Assembly: GCF_003667545.1 (NCBI RefSeq)
Contig: NZ_RCUV01000021.1
Location: 1-59,451 of the forward strand
Length of the DNA stretch: 59,451 bases
Reading direction: 5' to 3'
Origin: Mycetocola manganoxydans
Lineage (GTDB): Bacteria; Actinomycetota; Actinomycetes; Actinomycetales; Microbacteriaceae
Of the stretch, positions 39,049-47,126 are shown one piece after another (the first letter of the stretch is position 1; each line of letters starts with the position of its first letter). Made by a program: the position numbers and the translations under genes. The notes under the pieces are model-generated. The model saw nothing but the letters and a program-made list of their open reading frames with translations, searched no databases and was not told the origin of the DNA.

Positions 39049-40074
39049 ATGGAGCAACTGGATGAGTACGCCACCACGACCGTGCGGATGTTCCCGGACT
39101 ACGCCGACACGGTGCTGTGGTTCCCCGAGCCCGTTCCCTATGACGTGGCGAAGCTGAGCCCGGCCCTCGTGCGGGATTTGCAGGATTGGGAGCGGTCCTT
39201 CTACGACGCGCTCACCCATCGGGCGCGGTGGCGAGCGAAGGCGGCCGCTCGTCGGCTCGACAAGCGAGGGCACAAACTCGCCGAGCGTGTCGCCTCCGAG
39301 CTCGGCCAAGAGTTCTCGGTGGAGTACCGCTCGATGGTCGACAGCGAAGACGTGCGCAACGTCGGCGTCTCGAACGCCCCAGCGGCGAACCCGGATGCCG
39401 CGGCCGCCTTCGCGGCGCTCGTCGCGGCATCCCGAGAAGAACACGAACGCATCGAGAAGCTGATGGCCGAAGACGGCGAGAACTTCGGCTGGTTCGCGTA
39501 CGCGCCCAATTCGCAAACGGTCTTCCGCTCGTCGGAACATCCGCACGGAAGGCCACCCACCCAGGTGCTCTTTCTCGGCGGGCGTTCGGGCGTCGGCAAG
39601 TCGACCGTTGCCCTCGCGCTGCAGGACCTGCTGCGGGAGCGCGACATCCACCATGCGCTGATCGATGGCGACAATCTCGACCTGGCGCACCCGGCGCCGT
39701 GGGTGGAGCATCCCGACGCGCGACTGGCCGAGAACAATCTTGCCGCGATGTGGGGCAACTACCGGGCGCTGGGCTACTCCCGGCTGATCTACACGAACAC
39801 GGTGTCGGTGCTGCAGATGTCACGGTTGAGCATGGCGCTCGGCGGAGAGGTGGATGCCGTCGGCATCCTCCTCGAAGCAAGCGACCGGCAGGCGCGCCGG
39901 CGATTGGGGCAGCGCGAGCGCGGCGGGTCACTGCGCGAGCACGTTGAGCGAAGCAAGGCTGCGGCGAAACGCCTCGAGCAGGAATCGCCCGAGGATGTTC
40001 ACCGGGTCAACACGAGCGGTCGCACCCCGGAACAAATCGCGGCCCAACTGCTCGAGCTCATTGGGTGGGAGTGA
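39049..40074 (+). CDS. P-loop kinase-like protein with unrelated N-terminal domain
   Basis: The 341-residue protein has two parts. Residues 1 to about 170 (MEQLDEYATTTVRMFPDYAD, TVLWFPEPVPYDVAKLSPAL, VRDLQDWERSFYDALT) form a helical domain found alone in other actinobacterial hypothetical proteins. From about 180 there is a P-loop kinase: VLFLGGRSGVGKSTVALALQ as Walker A, then HHALIDGDNLDLAHPAPW and a lid region with ARRRLGQRERGGSLREHVER, like adenylylsulfate or small-molecule kinases. The substrate is unknown. Start at ATG 39049. The combination with the N-terminal domain is not one I recognise. Confidence 0.75.
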   Translation: MEQLDEYATTTVRMFPDYADTVLWFPEPVPYDVAKLSPALVRDLQDWERSFYDALTHRARWRAKAAARRLDKRGHKLAERVASELGQEFSVEYRSMVDSEDVRNVGVSNAPAANPDAAAAFAALVAASREEHERIEKLMAEDGENFGWFAYAPNSQTVFRSSEHPHGRPPTQVLFLGGRSGVGKSTVALALQDLLRERDIHHALIDGDNLDLAHPAPWVEHPDARLAENNLAAMWGNYRALGYSRLIYTNTVSVLQMSRLSMALGGEVDAVGILLEASDRQARRRLGQRERGGSLREHVERSKAAAKRLEQESPEDVHRVNTSGRTPEQIAAQLLELIGWE

Positions 40075-40119
40075 TCCCACCCTTCCCTCGCCGGCCCTTC
40101 GCGCCGTAGTCTCGCCGTC

Positions 40120-40479
40120 ATGATCGGAGAATTTCGCAGCGTCGTGCTCGACTGCCCGGACGCCAAAGCCCTCGCCTCGTTCTACGAGGAACTCCTCGGA
40201 ATGGAACGCGTCATCGACCGCGAGGACTGGGTCGCCCTGCAGAAACCCGAGGGCGGACCGCGGGTGTCGTTCCAGCAGATCGACGACTACAACCCGCCGC
40301 AGTGGCCGGGGCAGGTCGTGCCCCAGCAGCTGCACATCGACGTGACCGTCGCAGACATGGACGTTGCCGAGAAACAGGTGCTCGCCCTCGGCGCGACGGA
40401 TGCCGGCTACCGCGAGGACGACTTCCGGGTCTTTCTCGATCCGGCCGGTCACCCGTTCTGTCTCGTCGACGGAAGCTAA
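40120..40479 (+). CDS. VOC family protein, single glyoxalase-like domain
   Basis: The 119-residue protein has FRSVVLDCPDAKALASFYEE, LLGMERVIDREDWVALQKPE, VVPQQLHIDVTVADMDVAEK and DPAGHPFCLVD. This is the glyoxalase-like_6 subgroup of the vicinal-oxygen-chelate fold. His in LHIDV is retained as a possible metal ligand. Members range from resistance proteins to dioxygenases, and substrate is not predictable. It is 46 bases after the kinase-fusion gene and converges on the LURP-one-like gene 13 bases away. Confidence 0.87.
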   Translation: MIGEFRSVVLDCPDAKALASFYEELLGMERVIDREDWVALQKPEGGPRVSFQQIDDYNPPQWPGQVVPQQLHIDVTVADMDVAEKQVLALGATDAGYREDDFRVFLDPAGHPFCLVDGS

Positions 40480-40491
40480 GTGCGGGAAGCG

Positions 40492-41067
40492 TCAGCGCTG
40501 CATGATCGCGTCGAGACCAACGGCGACGGATGCCGCGAGGCGGAAGTCCACTCGCTGGTCGGGCACGTCGACGGTGTAGCGGTCGCGCAGGCTGAACTGG
40601 CGTTCGCTCGACATCACGACGGCGCCGGTCGCCTTGTCGGTGAAGTCGAAGTGGAACGAGAACGGGAAGTCGATTATCCGGCGGGCGATCGCGGTCATCT
40701 GGTTGCGTTCCTGGCCGAAGGCTTCGAGGTTGGGTCCGTAAAGGTGAAAGCTCGAGCGCAGCATGCTCGCCTTGAAGTCCTTCTGGAATGCGCCGAGCGG
40801 AGTCCCGTCAGCGGCGGTGACGTCGTAGGTGCCTGCCAGGTCCATGACGTTGCGGGCCTTGAAGCCGAAGAGCGGCTGCGTTCGAGCTTCGTCGGCGAAG
40901 AACGTGACCTGTTCCTTCATCGCCATGCGTTTCTGCTGGGCGATGGCGAAGATCCGCCCTTCGGTGCCGTCGGGGTTCGCCTCGACGATCTCGTAGCGGT
41001 TCACCATCATGGTCAATCGCTGCTTCACGAAGAAGCGGGGAAGGTACTGGAGGGTGGTGCCGTTCAT
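40492..41067 (-). CDS. LURP-one/scramblase-related (tubby-like fold) protein
   Basis: The 191-residue protein reads PRFFVKQRLTMMVNRYEIVE at the start, then IFAIAQQKRMAMKEQVTFFA, PLFGFKARNVMDLAGTYDVT and ADGTPLGAFQKDFKASMLRS, patterns of the LURP-one-related family with its closed beta-barrel around a central helix. Bacterial members are uncharacterised; relatives include phospholipid scramblases and tubby proteins that bind membranes. No transmembrane helix is evident. ATG 41067 follows AAAGGC. Monocistronic in appearance. Confidence 0.82.
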   Translation of the reverse strand: MNGTTLQYLPRFFVKQRLTMMVNRYEIVEANPDGTEGRIFAIAQQKRMAMKEQVTFFADEARTQPLFGFKARNVMDLAGTYDVTAADGTPLGAFQKDFKASMLRSSFHLYGPNLEAFGQERNQMTAIARRIIDFPFSFHFDFTDKATGAVVMSSERQFSLRDRYTVDVPDQRVDFRLAASVAVGLDAIMQR

Positions 41068-41184
41068 CGGTGCCTTTCGTTGGGGCGCGCGGTGCGGCCC
41101 AGGAATAGAGAGGAATCGCGATCGTCGCTGCCCCCAGTGGAGCGTATCGGTGAGCGGGCGGAAGCCGTGGGACCGTCGAGACCG

Positions 41185-41619
41185 CTATTCGACGCCGAGC
41201 ACTGTTCTTACACCCGCGAGCTTTGTCTGGTCATCCACGGAAACAACGACCAAACCTGTGCGCACGAGTTGCGATTCTACGATTCCGAATTGTTTGATTT
41301 GCTCGAGGAAGCTGACGTAGTCGTCTTCGTTGGCGAAGGCATAAATCTGAACCCTGGAACCCTCATATGTCCCTTCACCCCACTGCGCGGCGAATGGAGC
41401 GACCGAAGAAGACTGTACGTAATCGCCGACGCCAAGCGCCGAAGCCACGGACTCGGGCGTTGTAGCTTCGGGTGTTTCAGCGGGCTCGCTTGGTTCTTCA
41501 GTTGGCACCGAGGTCGCGTGACGGCTTGCTGCCGGCCCCGGGCTCTTTGCGGGCTCACTGGGCGACGCGCATCCGCCAAGTAGTAGGACGACGGAAATCG
41601 CGATCAAGACCTTCTTCAT
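41185..41619 (-). CDS. Small putative lipoprotein
   Basis: The 144-residue product has a lipoprotein signal MKKVLIAISVVLLLGGCASP (lipobox LGGC), a Pro/Glu/Thr-rich spacer of about 40 residues (VPTEEPSEPAETPEATTPES) and a small C-terminal alpha/beta domain (AALGVGDY-type start, GSRVQIYAFANEDDYVSFLE, LVRTGLVVVSVDDQTKLAGV). It would be displayed outside the membrane with the spacer crossing the wall. It follows the NYN gene by 58 bases on the same strand. I do not recognise a function. Confidence 0.78.
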   Translation of the reverse strand: MKKVLIAISVVLLLGGCASPSEPAKSPGPAASRHATSVPTEEPSEPAETPEATTPESVASALGVGDYVQSSSVAPFAAQWGEGTYEGSRVQIYAFANEDDYVSFLEQIKQFGIVESQLVRTGLVVVSVDDQTKLAGVRTVLGVE

Positions 41620-41677
41620 ACTGCGAACACTACTGAGTCGGGCGTCCCTGCCATTGCCGTTCATTGTGCGCCGGGGG

Positions 41678-42637
41678 TCAGCTCTTGAGTTTCAGCCGCA
41701 ACGGCGGGCTGGTCTTATCCATCTCAATGAACGACTGCCGGGACTTGAGAAAGTCCGAGAACTGACCGTGCCCTAGCGCCCGCTCCTGAAACGACGGGTC
41801 GATCCGCTTCATCTGTACCTTCACGGCCGAGGCGTGCTGCCACTCGAGGTCGTTCTTCGCCAACAGGTCGAGGGCGCGCCTCAGAGTCGCAGTGGCCGTC
41901 TTCTGCAGGTTGCGAGGCGGGTCAGCGGATGCCGCAGGCGCCGCGTCGGGATCCACCGAGCGTTCCTGTGGGAAAGGAGCGGGAGCATCCGTTGTCGTCG
42001 TGGCGGCATCCGTCATTCCAGCGGTGGCCGCGGTTCCGTAGTCGACCGGGAGGGTAACCGGGAGAATCTCGACCCCGGGCAGGGCGTCGTAGTCGGCGTA
42101 CTCGTCGCAGGCCGCAGCGAGGGCGGTGCTCGTCGCGCCGGAGACGCCGATGCCGACGACGTAGCGGTCGAGGCGTTTGCAGCGTTGGGCGAGGGGGATG
42201 TAGTCCGAGTCGCCGGCGACGATGATCACGTGGGTGAGACCTTTGAGGCGGAAGCTGTCTTCGATGACGTCCACGGCGAGACGGATGTCGGCGCCATTCT
42301 TCAGCGAGTAGGCGGTGGGAAAGAGCTGGGTCAGGTCGACGGCGCGTCCGATGAGCTGCTTCTGGTAGCTGGCGTTGAAGGGTGCGGACCAGTCGGCGTA
42401 GGCGCGGCTGACGACGATGGTTCCGAAGGAGGAGGCGTAGTCGAGGATGGCGGCGACGTCGACGGTGGCTTCGCGGATGCGGGCGGCGATGACCGGGTCG
42501 GAGTTGTTGCGGTTTGGGATGAAGTTGCGAACGCGGTCCTTGGTGAACTGTCCGTCGCCGTGTAGTTGGTTGTAGCGGGAGATGACGATGTTGTCGAAAT
42601 CGATGTAGACGGCGACACGGTCGCGTTTTTTGGCCAC
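41678..42637 (-). CDS. NYN domain protein with C-terminal LOTUS/OST-HTH-like domain
   Basis: The 319-residue protein starts with a NYN (PIN-like) nuclease domain: VAVYIDFDNIVISRYNQLHG at residues about 7-26, KNGADIRLAVDVIEDSFR with the second acidic residue, and HVIIVAGDSDYIPLAQRCKR with the third acidic pair. After an Ala/Pro/Thr linker comes a C-terminal helical domain (TATLRRALDLLAKNDLEWQH, FQERALGHGQFSDFLKSRQS) of the OST-HTH/LOTUS type that binds RNA. The family is predicted to cut RNA. The start is GTG 42637, four bases after the stop of the DUF4190 gene, so the two are co-transcribed; the GTG is uncertain because no ribosome site is visible. Confidence 0.87.
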   Translation of the reverse strand: MAKKRDRVAVYIDFDNIVISRYNQLHGDGQFTKDRVRNFIPNRNNSDPVIAARIREATVDVAAILDYASSFGTIVVSRAYADWSAPFNASYQKQLIGRAVDLTQLFPTAYSLKNGADIRLAVDVIEDSFRLKGLTHVIIVAGDSDYIPLAQRCKRLDRYVVGIGVSGATSTALAAACDEYADYDALPGVEILPVTLPVDYGTAATAGMTDAATTTTDAPAPFPQERSVDPDAAPAASADPPRNLQKTATATLRRALDLLAKNDLEWQHASAVKVQMKRIDPSFQERALGHGQFSDFLKSRQSFIEMDKTSPPLRLKLKS

Positions 42638-42641
42638 GCGG

Positions 42642-43013
42642 TCAGGCGCCGACGATGGCTGTAGAGCTGGTCGAAACCGGAAAAGAGATCACCCAGAGCG
42701 AGGTCGTGACGATCGAGAGGGCGACGACGAGGTAGCCGAGAACGAGACCGGTGATGGCGCCGCCGCGTCCGATGCCGGCGCGGGCGGAGTTGTTGAGGCC
42801 GACGTGTCCGAACACGATGGCGAGCACCGCGGGCAGGAAGGCGACGAACATCATGAACAGCCCGAAGATCGGGATGGGAATCCAGATCCCGAAGACGATC
42901 GCGACGATGCCGAGCACTAGGGCGGTGACGGCCATGCCGTTCGACGGTTGCTTGACGACGGACTGGTAGATGACCTGCTGTTGGCCGTACGGGTAATGGC
43001 TCTGGTTAATCAC
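42642..43013 (-). CDS. DUF4190 domain membrane protein
   Basis: The 123-residue protein has a short Tyr/Gln-rich cytosolic start (MINQSHYPYGQQQVIYQSVV) and three membrane helices in the DUF4190 pattern: GMAVTALVLGIVAIVFGIWI, FMMFVAFLPAVLAIVFGHVG and GAITGLVLGYLVVALSIVTT. GHVGLNNSARAGIGRGGAIT is the usual loop. Function is unknown. It starts with GTG 43013 and sits directly before the NYN gene. The 216-base gap upstream of it (43014-43229) shows nothing I can support. Confidence 0.83.
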   Translation of the reverse strand: MINQSHYPYGQQQVIYQSVVKQPSNGMAVTALVLGIVAIVFGIWIPIPIFGLFMMFVAFLPAVLAIVFGHVGLNNSARAGIGRGGAITGLVLGYLVVALSIVTTSLWVISFPVSTSSTAIVGA

Positions 43014-43229
43014 TGGATCAGCCTGTCAGCGATGGTGATTGGGCGGCAGTACCAGTTGGGGTGGCACTGGGGCTCTTGGGGTGGCATTTCTCCGGGTCGC
43101 TCAAAAGGACCTCTCCTATGAAGGGTGGTTCGCTGCCCATGAGCCGGCCCCGTCTCCGATGTGCCGAAGTGCGAGGCATCGAAGACCGCAATGCGAGTGA
43201 AGTGCATACTAGGGCCGGGCCGACCATGT

Positions 43230-44009
43230 TTAGCCGACTCGAATCCATTCACCGCACCGCTGAGAAGAGAAACTGTAGTCACCAACCCCGATGGCTACCT
43301 CGATCCGCAGGGCGGAGACGTGGAAGCCGTTCTCGATGATGGCCCCCGTGTTATCCAGGCGCTCCCAGTAGCAATTCTCAATGTCGCCTTCTGATACGTA
43401 GGTTCCTGACTCGATGCCCTCGCCTACCCTGTGGATGCCGCCAAGAATTCGCGTTCCATCCTCGATCTCCTGGACGCGCTGTGCTACTGACTTCTCGGCA
43501 GCGGCTCGTTCTGCGGCTTCGGCGGCAGCGGCTTCCGTTTCTGCTGCGATTGCCTCATCGGCACGAGCGATCACTGCGGCCGCATCTGGGTGCTCCGGAC
43601 AGAGTGTAAGGGCGGCGTACGCACTGGGCCAGTATCCCGTTGGCGGGTCATCTGTCCCGAGGTCAGCGCAACGGGCATACAGAAAACCAAGTGCCACCGT
43701 CGTTCGGTCATAGCCGGCCGCGTCAAGGGCGGCGATTTGCTCAGGGGAGAATTTCTTGCCAGCTGGCTCACCCGCGTTGCAGTTGATGACTGGTTCACTT
43801 GCTTCCCACACCGAGGCGTAGTCGTCGAACGACCATGACGCACCCAGCTGGGCGTTCTGGCAGTCCATTGGAAACGTGTAAACGGTTCCAGTCGTCGGTT
43901 CAGTGCCAGGAGTTTCCGTTGCCGTTACCGGCTCCGATGCTGAGCACGCCGAAAGACTGAACACGGAAAGCGCCGCCGCTAGCGGCAGCGTCGAGGCCCA
44001 TCGGGACAT
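43230..44009 (-). CDS. Secreted lipoprotein with coiled-coil and C-terminal beta domain
   Basis: The 259-residue product has a lipoprotein signal (STLPLAAALSVFSLSACSAS, lipobox LSAC). Residues about 45-150 hold an alpha-helical region with conserved Cys (FPMDCQNAQLGASWSFDDYA, YARCADLGTDDPPTGYWPSA), then an Ala/Glu coiled coil (ARADEAIAAETEAAAAEAAE) and a C-terminal beta domain (GIHRVGEGIESGTYVSEGDI, ENCYWERLDNTGAIIENGFH, SSQRCGEWIRVG) that also occurs in other actinobacterial surface proteins. ATG 44009 has GAAGGAGC upstream. It probably belongs to the cell-envelope group; no enzymatic role is visible. Confidence 0.8.
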   Translation of the reverse strand: MSRWASTLPLAAALSVFSLSACSASEPVTATETPGTEPTTGTVYTFPMDCQNAQLGASWSFDDYASVWEASEPVINCNAGEPAGKKFSPEQIAALDAAGYDRTTVALGFLYARCADLGTDDPPTGYWPSAYAALTLCPEHPDAAAVIARADEAIAAETEAAAAEAAERAAAEKSVAQRVQEIEDGTRILGGIHRVGEGIESGTYVSEGDIENCYWERLDNTGAIIENGFHVSALRIEVAIGVGDYSFSSQRCGEWIRVG

Positions 44010-44102
44010 GTTGCTCCTTCAGCTTGTAGGCGTCAGCCTAGGACGACGAGGGTGACCAATCGGGGGCAATTGTTCGGAACTTGCTATCCCAGCGTCACCT
44101 CG

Positions 44103-44190
44103 CACCATCGAAAACACCCTGCGTGCCATTGATCAGCGCCGGTCATCAGCTGATCGTGCGAGATCGGCGCCTTCGAGTACCTGACGAAAG
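44103..44190 (-). pseudogene. Decayed fragment of the 3' end of an LLM oxidoreductase gene
   Basis: This 88-base stretch aligns with 46112-46203, the 3' part of the intact LLM gene, on the same strand. Shared blocks are CACCATCG, TGCGTGCCAT, GTCATCAGCTG-TCGTGCG and ATCGGC followed by TTCGAGTAC. Translated, it gives RYSKAPISHDQLMTG beside the intact KYSNGPMPHDQLMTS; a small length change then breaks the frame. It is therefore a partial, degraded copy with no upstream part. The remainder of the 402-base gap (44010-44411) shows no gene. The stretch lies on the far side of two genes from the intact copy. Confidence 0.8.
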
Positions 44191-44411
44191 GATCGATCCA
44201 GCCGCAGCTTGTGCGCCGTGCCCGCAGTCGGTCGTTATTGGTTCTGTCGTTTCCCATCCGCATTCCCCTATCAGCACCACAGTATTCGTGTGACATAGAT
44301 GATTGCGTTGGCCCAGTGCCGTTGGCAAGCTCGCTAGTGCTGCGACGGCCGGGTTCTACGCCTTCTCCGAGTCAGCTTGCGTTTTGTCTCGACCGCGACA
44401 CATCATTAGCC

Positions 44412-45041
44412 GTGCCAGAACCCACGTGGACCGATATCGCCACAGCAATCAGCTCGGCCGCGACGCCAGTCGTTGTTGCGATCTTCGGCTGGATCCTGAC
44501 GCGACGGCAGTCGCGTAGTGAGTTATTACTCAACGCTCGGATCGATTACTACAGGCAACTCGGCCCAGAGCTGAATAAGTTGATGAGCTACATGATGTTC
44601 ATCGGAACGTGGCGCGATATCGCGCCACCCGAGGTAGTCGCCCTCAAACGGCGCTTGGACGCATCTTTCTATGTGGCCGCGCCGCTATACAGCCGACCCG
44701 TCACGGCGGCATACGAAAGCTACATGAAGTTGTGCTTCGTGCCTTTCGGCGATTGGGGTTCCGACGCCCTGATCAGAAGTAGTCCGTATCGGCGCCGCGT
44801 CAGTTGGAAGGCGTCGGCCGCATGGGACCCTTCCTGGGGCAGATTATTCGAGTTGCAGGAAGAGGAGCCGATCGAGCGGCAAGCTCTCGAGGAACTAAGG
44901 TCCGCGTATGACTCGCTGATCTCCGCGCTGGTCAAAGACCTGAACATAAATCGGGCCCGCAGTGAATACACGAGCGCTCGCGCGGTCACCAACGCCGGAG
45001 GACAGCTCCGCACTGTCGACGGTGCGCCCGCCCGCGATTAG
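44412..45041 (+). CDS. Hypothetical protein with one N-terminal membrane helix
   Basis: The protein of about 209 residues begins with a membrane helix (ATAISSAATPVVVAIFGWIL) followed by a basic stop (TRRQSRSELLLNARIDYYRQ) and a mostly helical cytosolic domain (LGPELNKLMSYMMFIGTWRD, ALKRRLDASFYVAAPLYSRP, VTAAYESYMKLCFVPFGDW) ending with a helix before a polar tail. I do not recognise the family. GTG 44412 is chosen because upstream the frame runs through the pseudogene region; there is no good ribosome site. It lies in the cassette between the two LLM gene copies, next to the HEPN/CBS-like gene, and its codon use is less GC-biased than the core genes. Confidence 0.6.
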   Translation: MPEPTWTDIATAISSAATPVVVAIFGWILTRRQSRSELLLNARIDYYRQLGPELNKLMSYMMFIGTWRDIAPPEVVALKRRLDASFYVAAPLYSRPVTAAYESYMKLCFVPFGDWGSDALIRSSPYRRRVSWKASAAWDPSWGRLFELQEEEPIERQALEELRSAYDSLISALVKDLNINRARSEYTSARAVTNAGGQLRTVDGAPARD

Positions 45042-45258
45042 CGATTCAGCTGCTTGAGAAATTTAGCGGCTTCACGGCTCATTCGAGTACGGACGAGTAC
45101 TTCCGCCGATATCTGATTGATCTACGCACCACAGCCGATAGTGCTGCGAACGCCAGCAGCGGCGGTTGAGTAAGCGACGACTGTCTTGCGGAGGATTGGA
45201 CGTGCGTAGTGCCCAGCATTACTGACCACGACGCTGTGATCCTAAAACACGAGGCCCG

Positions 45259-45270
45259 GGAACGCGTTCC
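45259..45270. promoter_or_regulatory. 12-bp perfect palindrome upstream of the HEPN/CBS-like gene
   Basis: GGAACGCGTTCC lies 48 bases before the start of the next gene, in the 276-base gap after the membrane-protein gene. Its size and place suit a repressor site, but nothing else supports that. No other feature is visible in the gap. Confidence 0.35.
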
Positions 45271-45317
45271 CACGAGCCGAGCACATAGATTGATACAGGA
45301 CTGAGAAAGAGGAAACG

Positions 45318-46067
45318 ATGGACGATGTGGGGTCCAATGCGCGACGTTTTTTGGACGCATTTCACAAGACCGAAATAATGCTCCAGAGTCGTTTCGATCG
45401 CCGAGATGGGAAACGGCCTCCTTTCAATCGCCTGATTGATGAGTCAGATGAACTTGTGGGCGAACAGAAGAGCCGCCTCAAGGAACTTGCCCTGCTGCGG
45501 AATGCGATCGTGCACACTCCGTATAGTCCGCGGGATGAACCATATGCGGACCCCCGGAACTCGGTGGTCGAGTGGATAGAAAAGCAGGCGGACGTGATCG
45601 AGAATCCCCCGCTCGTTATTGGAGTTCTCAAGCTCGATCCTCCGCGAGTGCTGCAGCACTCGGACGATGTCAGTCGGTTCCTGGCGGAAGTCGCCTATCC
45701 ATTTGATTTTTCCCAGGCCCCGGTGAGAGACGCCAACGGTCAAATCTTTCTGGTTACGACTAATGCTGTTGCTCGGTGGGTCGCATCCGCGTATTCCCCT
45801 CATGCTGGCGGGGTTCTTCCCCTGGCAAGCATCGCCGAGGTCGCCCGGTTCTCTGAAGAAGGGGACCGCCTTCATATTGCCTCCGAACGCTTACGAGTTA
45901 TAGATGCTCTTCGCATATTCGGAGGTGCGCTGGGTGTGCCACCTGCGGCCATTCTTATGCGATCAGAAAGCCCGGGTGATCCGGACCCTCTCGGACTCTG
46001 CGTTCGCTCAGATCTCCCCGAGCTGTTGCGAGCTCTCGGCGTGGGGCCGCACGCCAGCCCGCTGTGA
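45318..46067 (+). CDS. HEPN-like domain fused to CBS-like domains
   Basis: The 249-residue protein has a helical N-terminal domain ending in LKELALLRNAIVHTPYSPRD; RNAIVH at residues 61-66 fits the R-x4-H motif of HEPN ribonucleases and RNA-binding proteins. From about 100 follow two CBS-like halves: VLQHSDDVSRFLAEVAYPFD, SQAPVRDANGQIFLVTTNAV, ARWVAS, then LHIASERLRVIDALRIFGGA and DPLGLCVRSDLPELLRALGV. CBS pairs bind adenosyl or other nucleotides, so a ligand-controlled RNase or RNA-binding protein is plausible. That combined reading is inference. ATG 45318 follows GAAAGAGGAAACG. It is inside the cassette bracketed by LLM gene 3' ends. Confidence 0.65.
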   Translation: MDDVGSNARRFLDAFHKTEIMLQSRFDRRDGKRPPFNRLIDESDELVGEQKSRLKELALLRNAIVHTPYSPRDEPYADPRNSVVEWIEKQADVIENPPLVIGVLKLDPPRVLQHSDDVSRFLAEVAYPFDFSQAPVRDANGQIFLVTTNAVARWVASAYSPHAGGVLPLASIAEVARFSEEGDRLHIASERLRVIDALRIFGGALGVPPAAILMRSESPGDPDPLGLCVRSDLPELLRALGVGPHASPL

Positions 46068-46094
46068 GCAGAGCTAAAGCTCGATGAGAGGGCC

Positions 46095-47126
46095 CTACGC
46101 GAGCATTTCCTGCACCATCGGAATCACCTGCGTGCCATACAGCTCGATGCTCGTCATCAGCTGGTCGTGCGGCATCGGCCCGTTCGAGTACTTGAGGTCG
46201 AACCGGTCCAGCCCGAGCGTCTGCGCCGTCGCCGCGATCTTCCGCGCGACCGTCTCCGGCGATCCCGCATAGAGCGAGCCGTGCTCGATCTCGTTCACGT
46301 ACTCCGTCTCGGTCACCGGCGGCCAGCCGCGCTCGGCGCCGATCCGGTTCCGGTTCGCCCGGAAGTGCGGCCACAGCTGCTCGCGCGCCTCCGCGTCGGT
46401 GGCAGCGATGTGTCCGGGGGAGTGCGCGCCGAGCGGCATCCGCGGAAGTCCGAGCTGCTCCGACGCCCGCCCATACAGCTCGACGTACGGCAGGAACCGG
46501 CCCGGGTCGCCACCGATGATCGCCAGCATCATCGGGATGCCGGTGCGCACCGACCGCACGACGGACTCCGGTGATCCGCCGACACCGATCCACGAGGTGA
46601 GTCGGCCGGACTCGGTCTTCGGGAAGACGTCCTGGTTCGTCAGCGGGGCACGGTGGCTGCCGGACCAGGTGATCGGCTTCTCCTTGAGCAACTGCACGAA
46701 CAGGTCGAGCTTCTCGTTGAACAGGGTCTCGTAGTCGGCGAGGTCGAAGCCGAACAGCGGGAACGACTCGGTGAACGAGCCGCGACCGAGGATGACCTCC
46801 GCGCGGCCGCTGCTGGCGGCATCCAGTGTGGAGAAGCGTTCGAAGACGCGGATCGGGTCGTCGCTCGAGAGCACGGTGACGGCGGAACCGAGGCGGATGC
46901 GCTCGGTCTGGCCGGCAATCGCAGCGAGCACCATGTCGGGGGCGGAGATCGCGTAGTCGTCGCGGTGGTGTTCGCCGACGCCGATGAAGTCGACGCCGAC
47001 CGAGTCGGCGAGCACCCCCTGGGCGATGACGTTGCGGATCACCTGGGCGTCGCTCTGGCGTTCGCCGTTGTTGTCGACGGTGACGTCACCGAAGGTGTCG
47101 AGTCCGAGTTCGAGGTGCTGTGCCAT
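46095..47126 (-). CDS. LLM class flavin-dependent oxidoreductase
   Basis: The 343-residue TIM-barrel protein is luciferase-like: LELGLDTFGDVTVDNNGERQ, SVGVDFIGVGEHHRDDYAIS (the GEHH motif is typical), RIRLGSAVTVLSSDDPIRVF, EVILGRGSFTESFPLFGFDL and SWIGVGGSPESVVRSVRTGI. It probably uses FMN or F420; substrate unknown. Its last 30 codons are the source of a degraded duplicate at 44103-44190. Composition and octamer content mark it as core DNA within an otherwise accessory stretch. The 227-base gap upstream (47127-47353) shows nothing I can support. Confidence 0.9.
   Translation of the reverse strand: MAQHLELGLDTFGDVTVDNNGERQSDAQVIRNVIAQGVLADSVGVDFIGVGEHHRDDYAISAPDMVLAAIAGQTERIRLGSAVTVLSSDDPIRVFERFSTLDAASSGRAEVILGRGSFTESFPLFGFDLADYETLFNEKLDLFVQLLKEKPITWSGSHRAPLTNQDVFPKTESGRLTSWIGVGGSPESVVRSVRTGIPMMLAIIGGDPGRFLPYVELYGRASEQLGLPRMPLGAHSPGHIAATDAEAREQLWPHFRANRNRIGAERGWPPVTETEYVNEIEHGSLYAGSPETVARKIAATAQTLGLDRFDLKYSNGPMPHDQLMTSIELYGTQVIPMVQEMLA

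Noticed and set aside
44211-44411. N-terminal extension of the membrane protein at 44412
   Set aside because: The extra 67 residues overlap the surroundings of the decayed LLM fragment, have no family-like pattern and would place a hydrophilic stretch before the signal-anchor helix.
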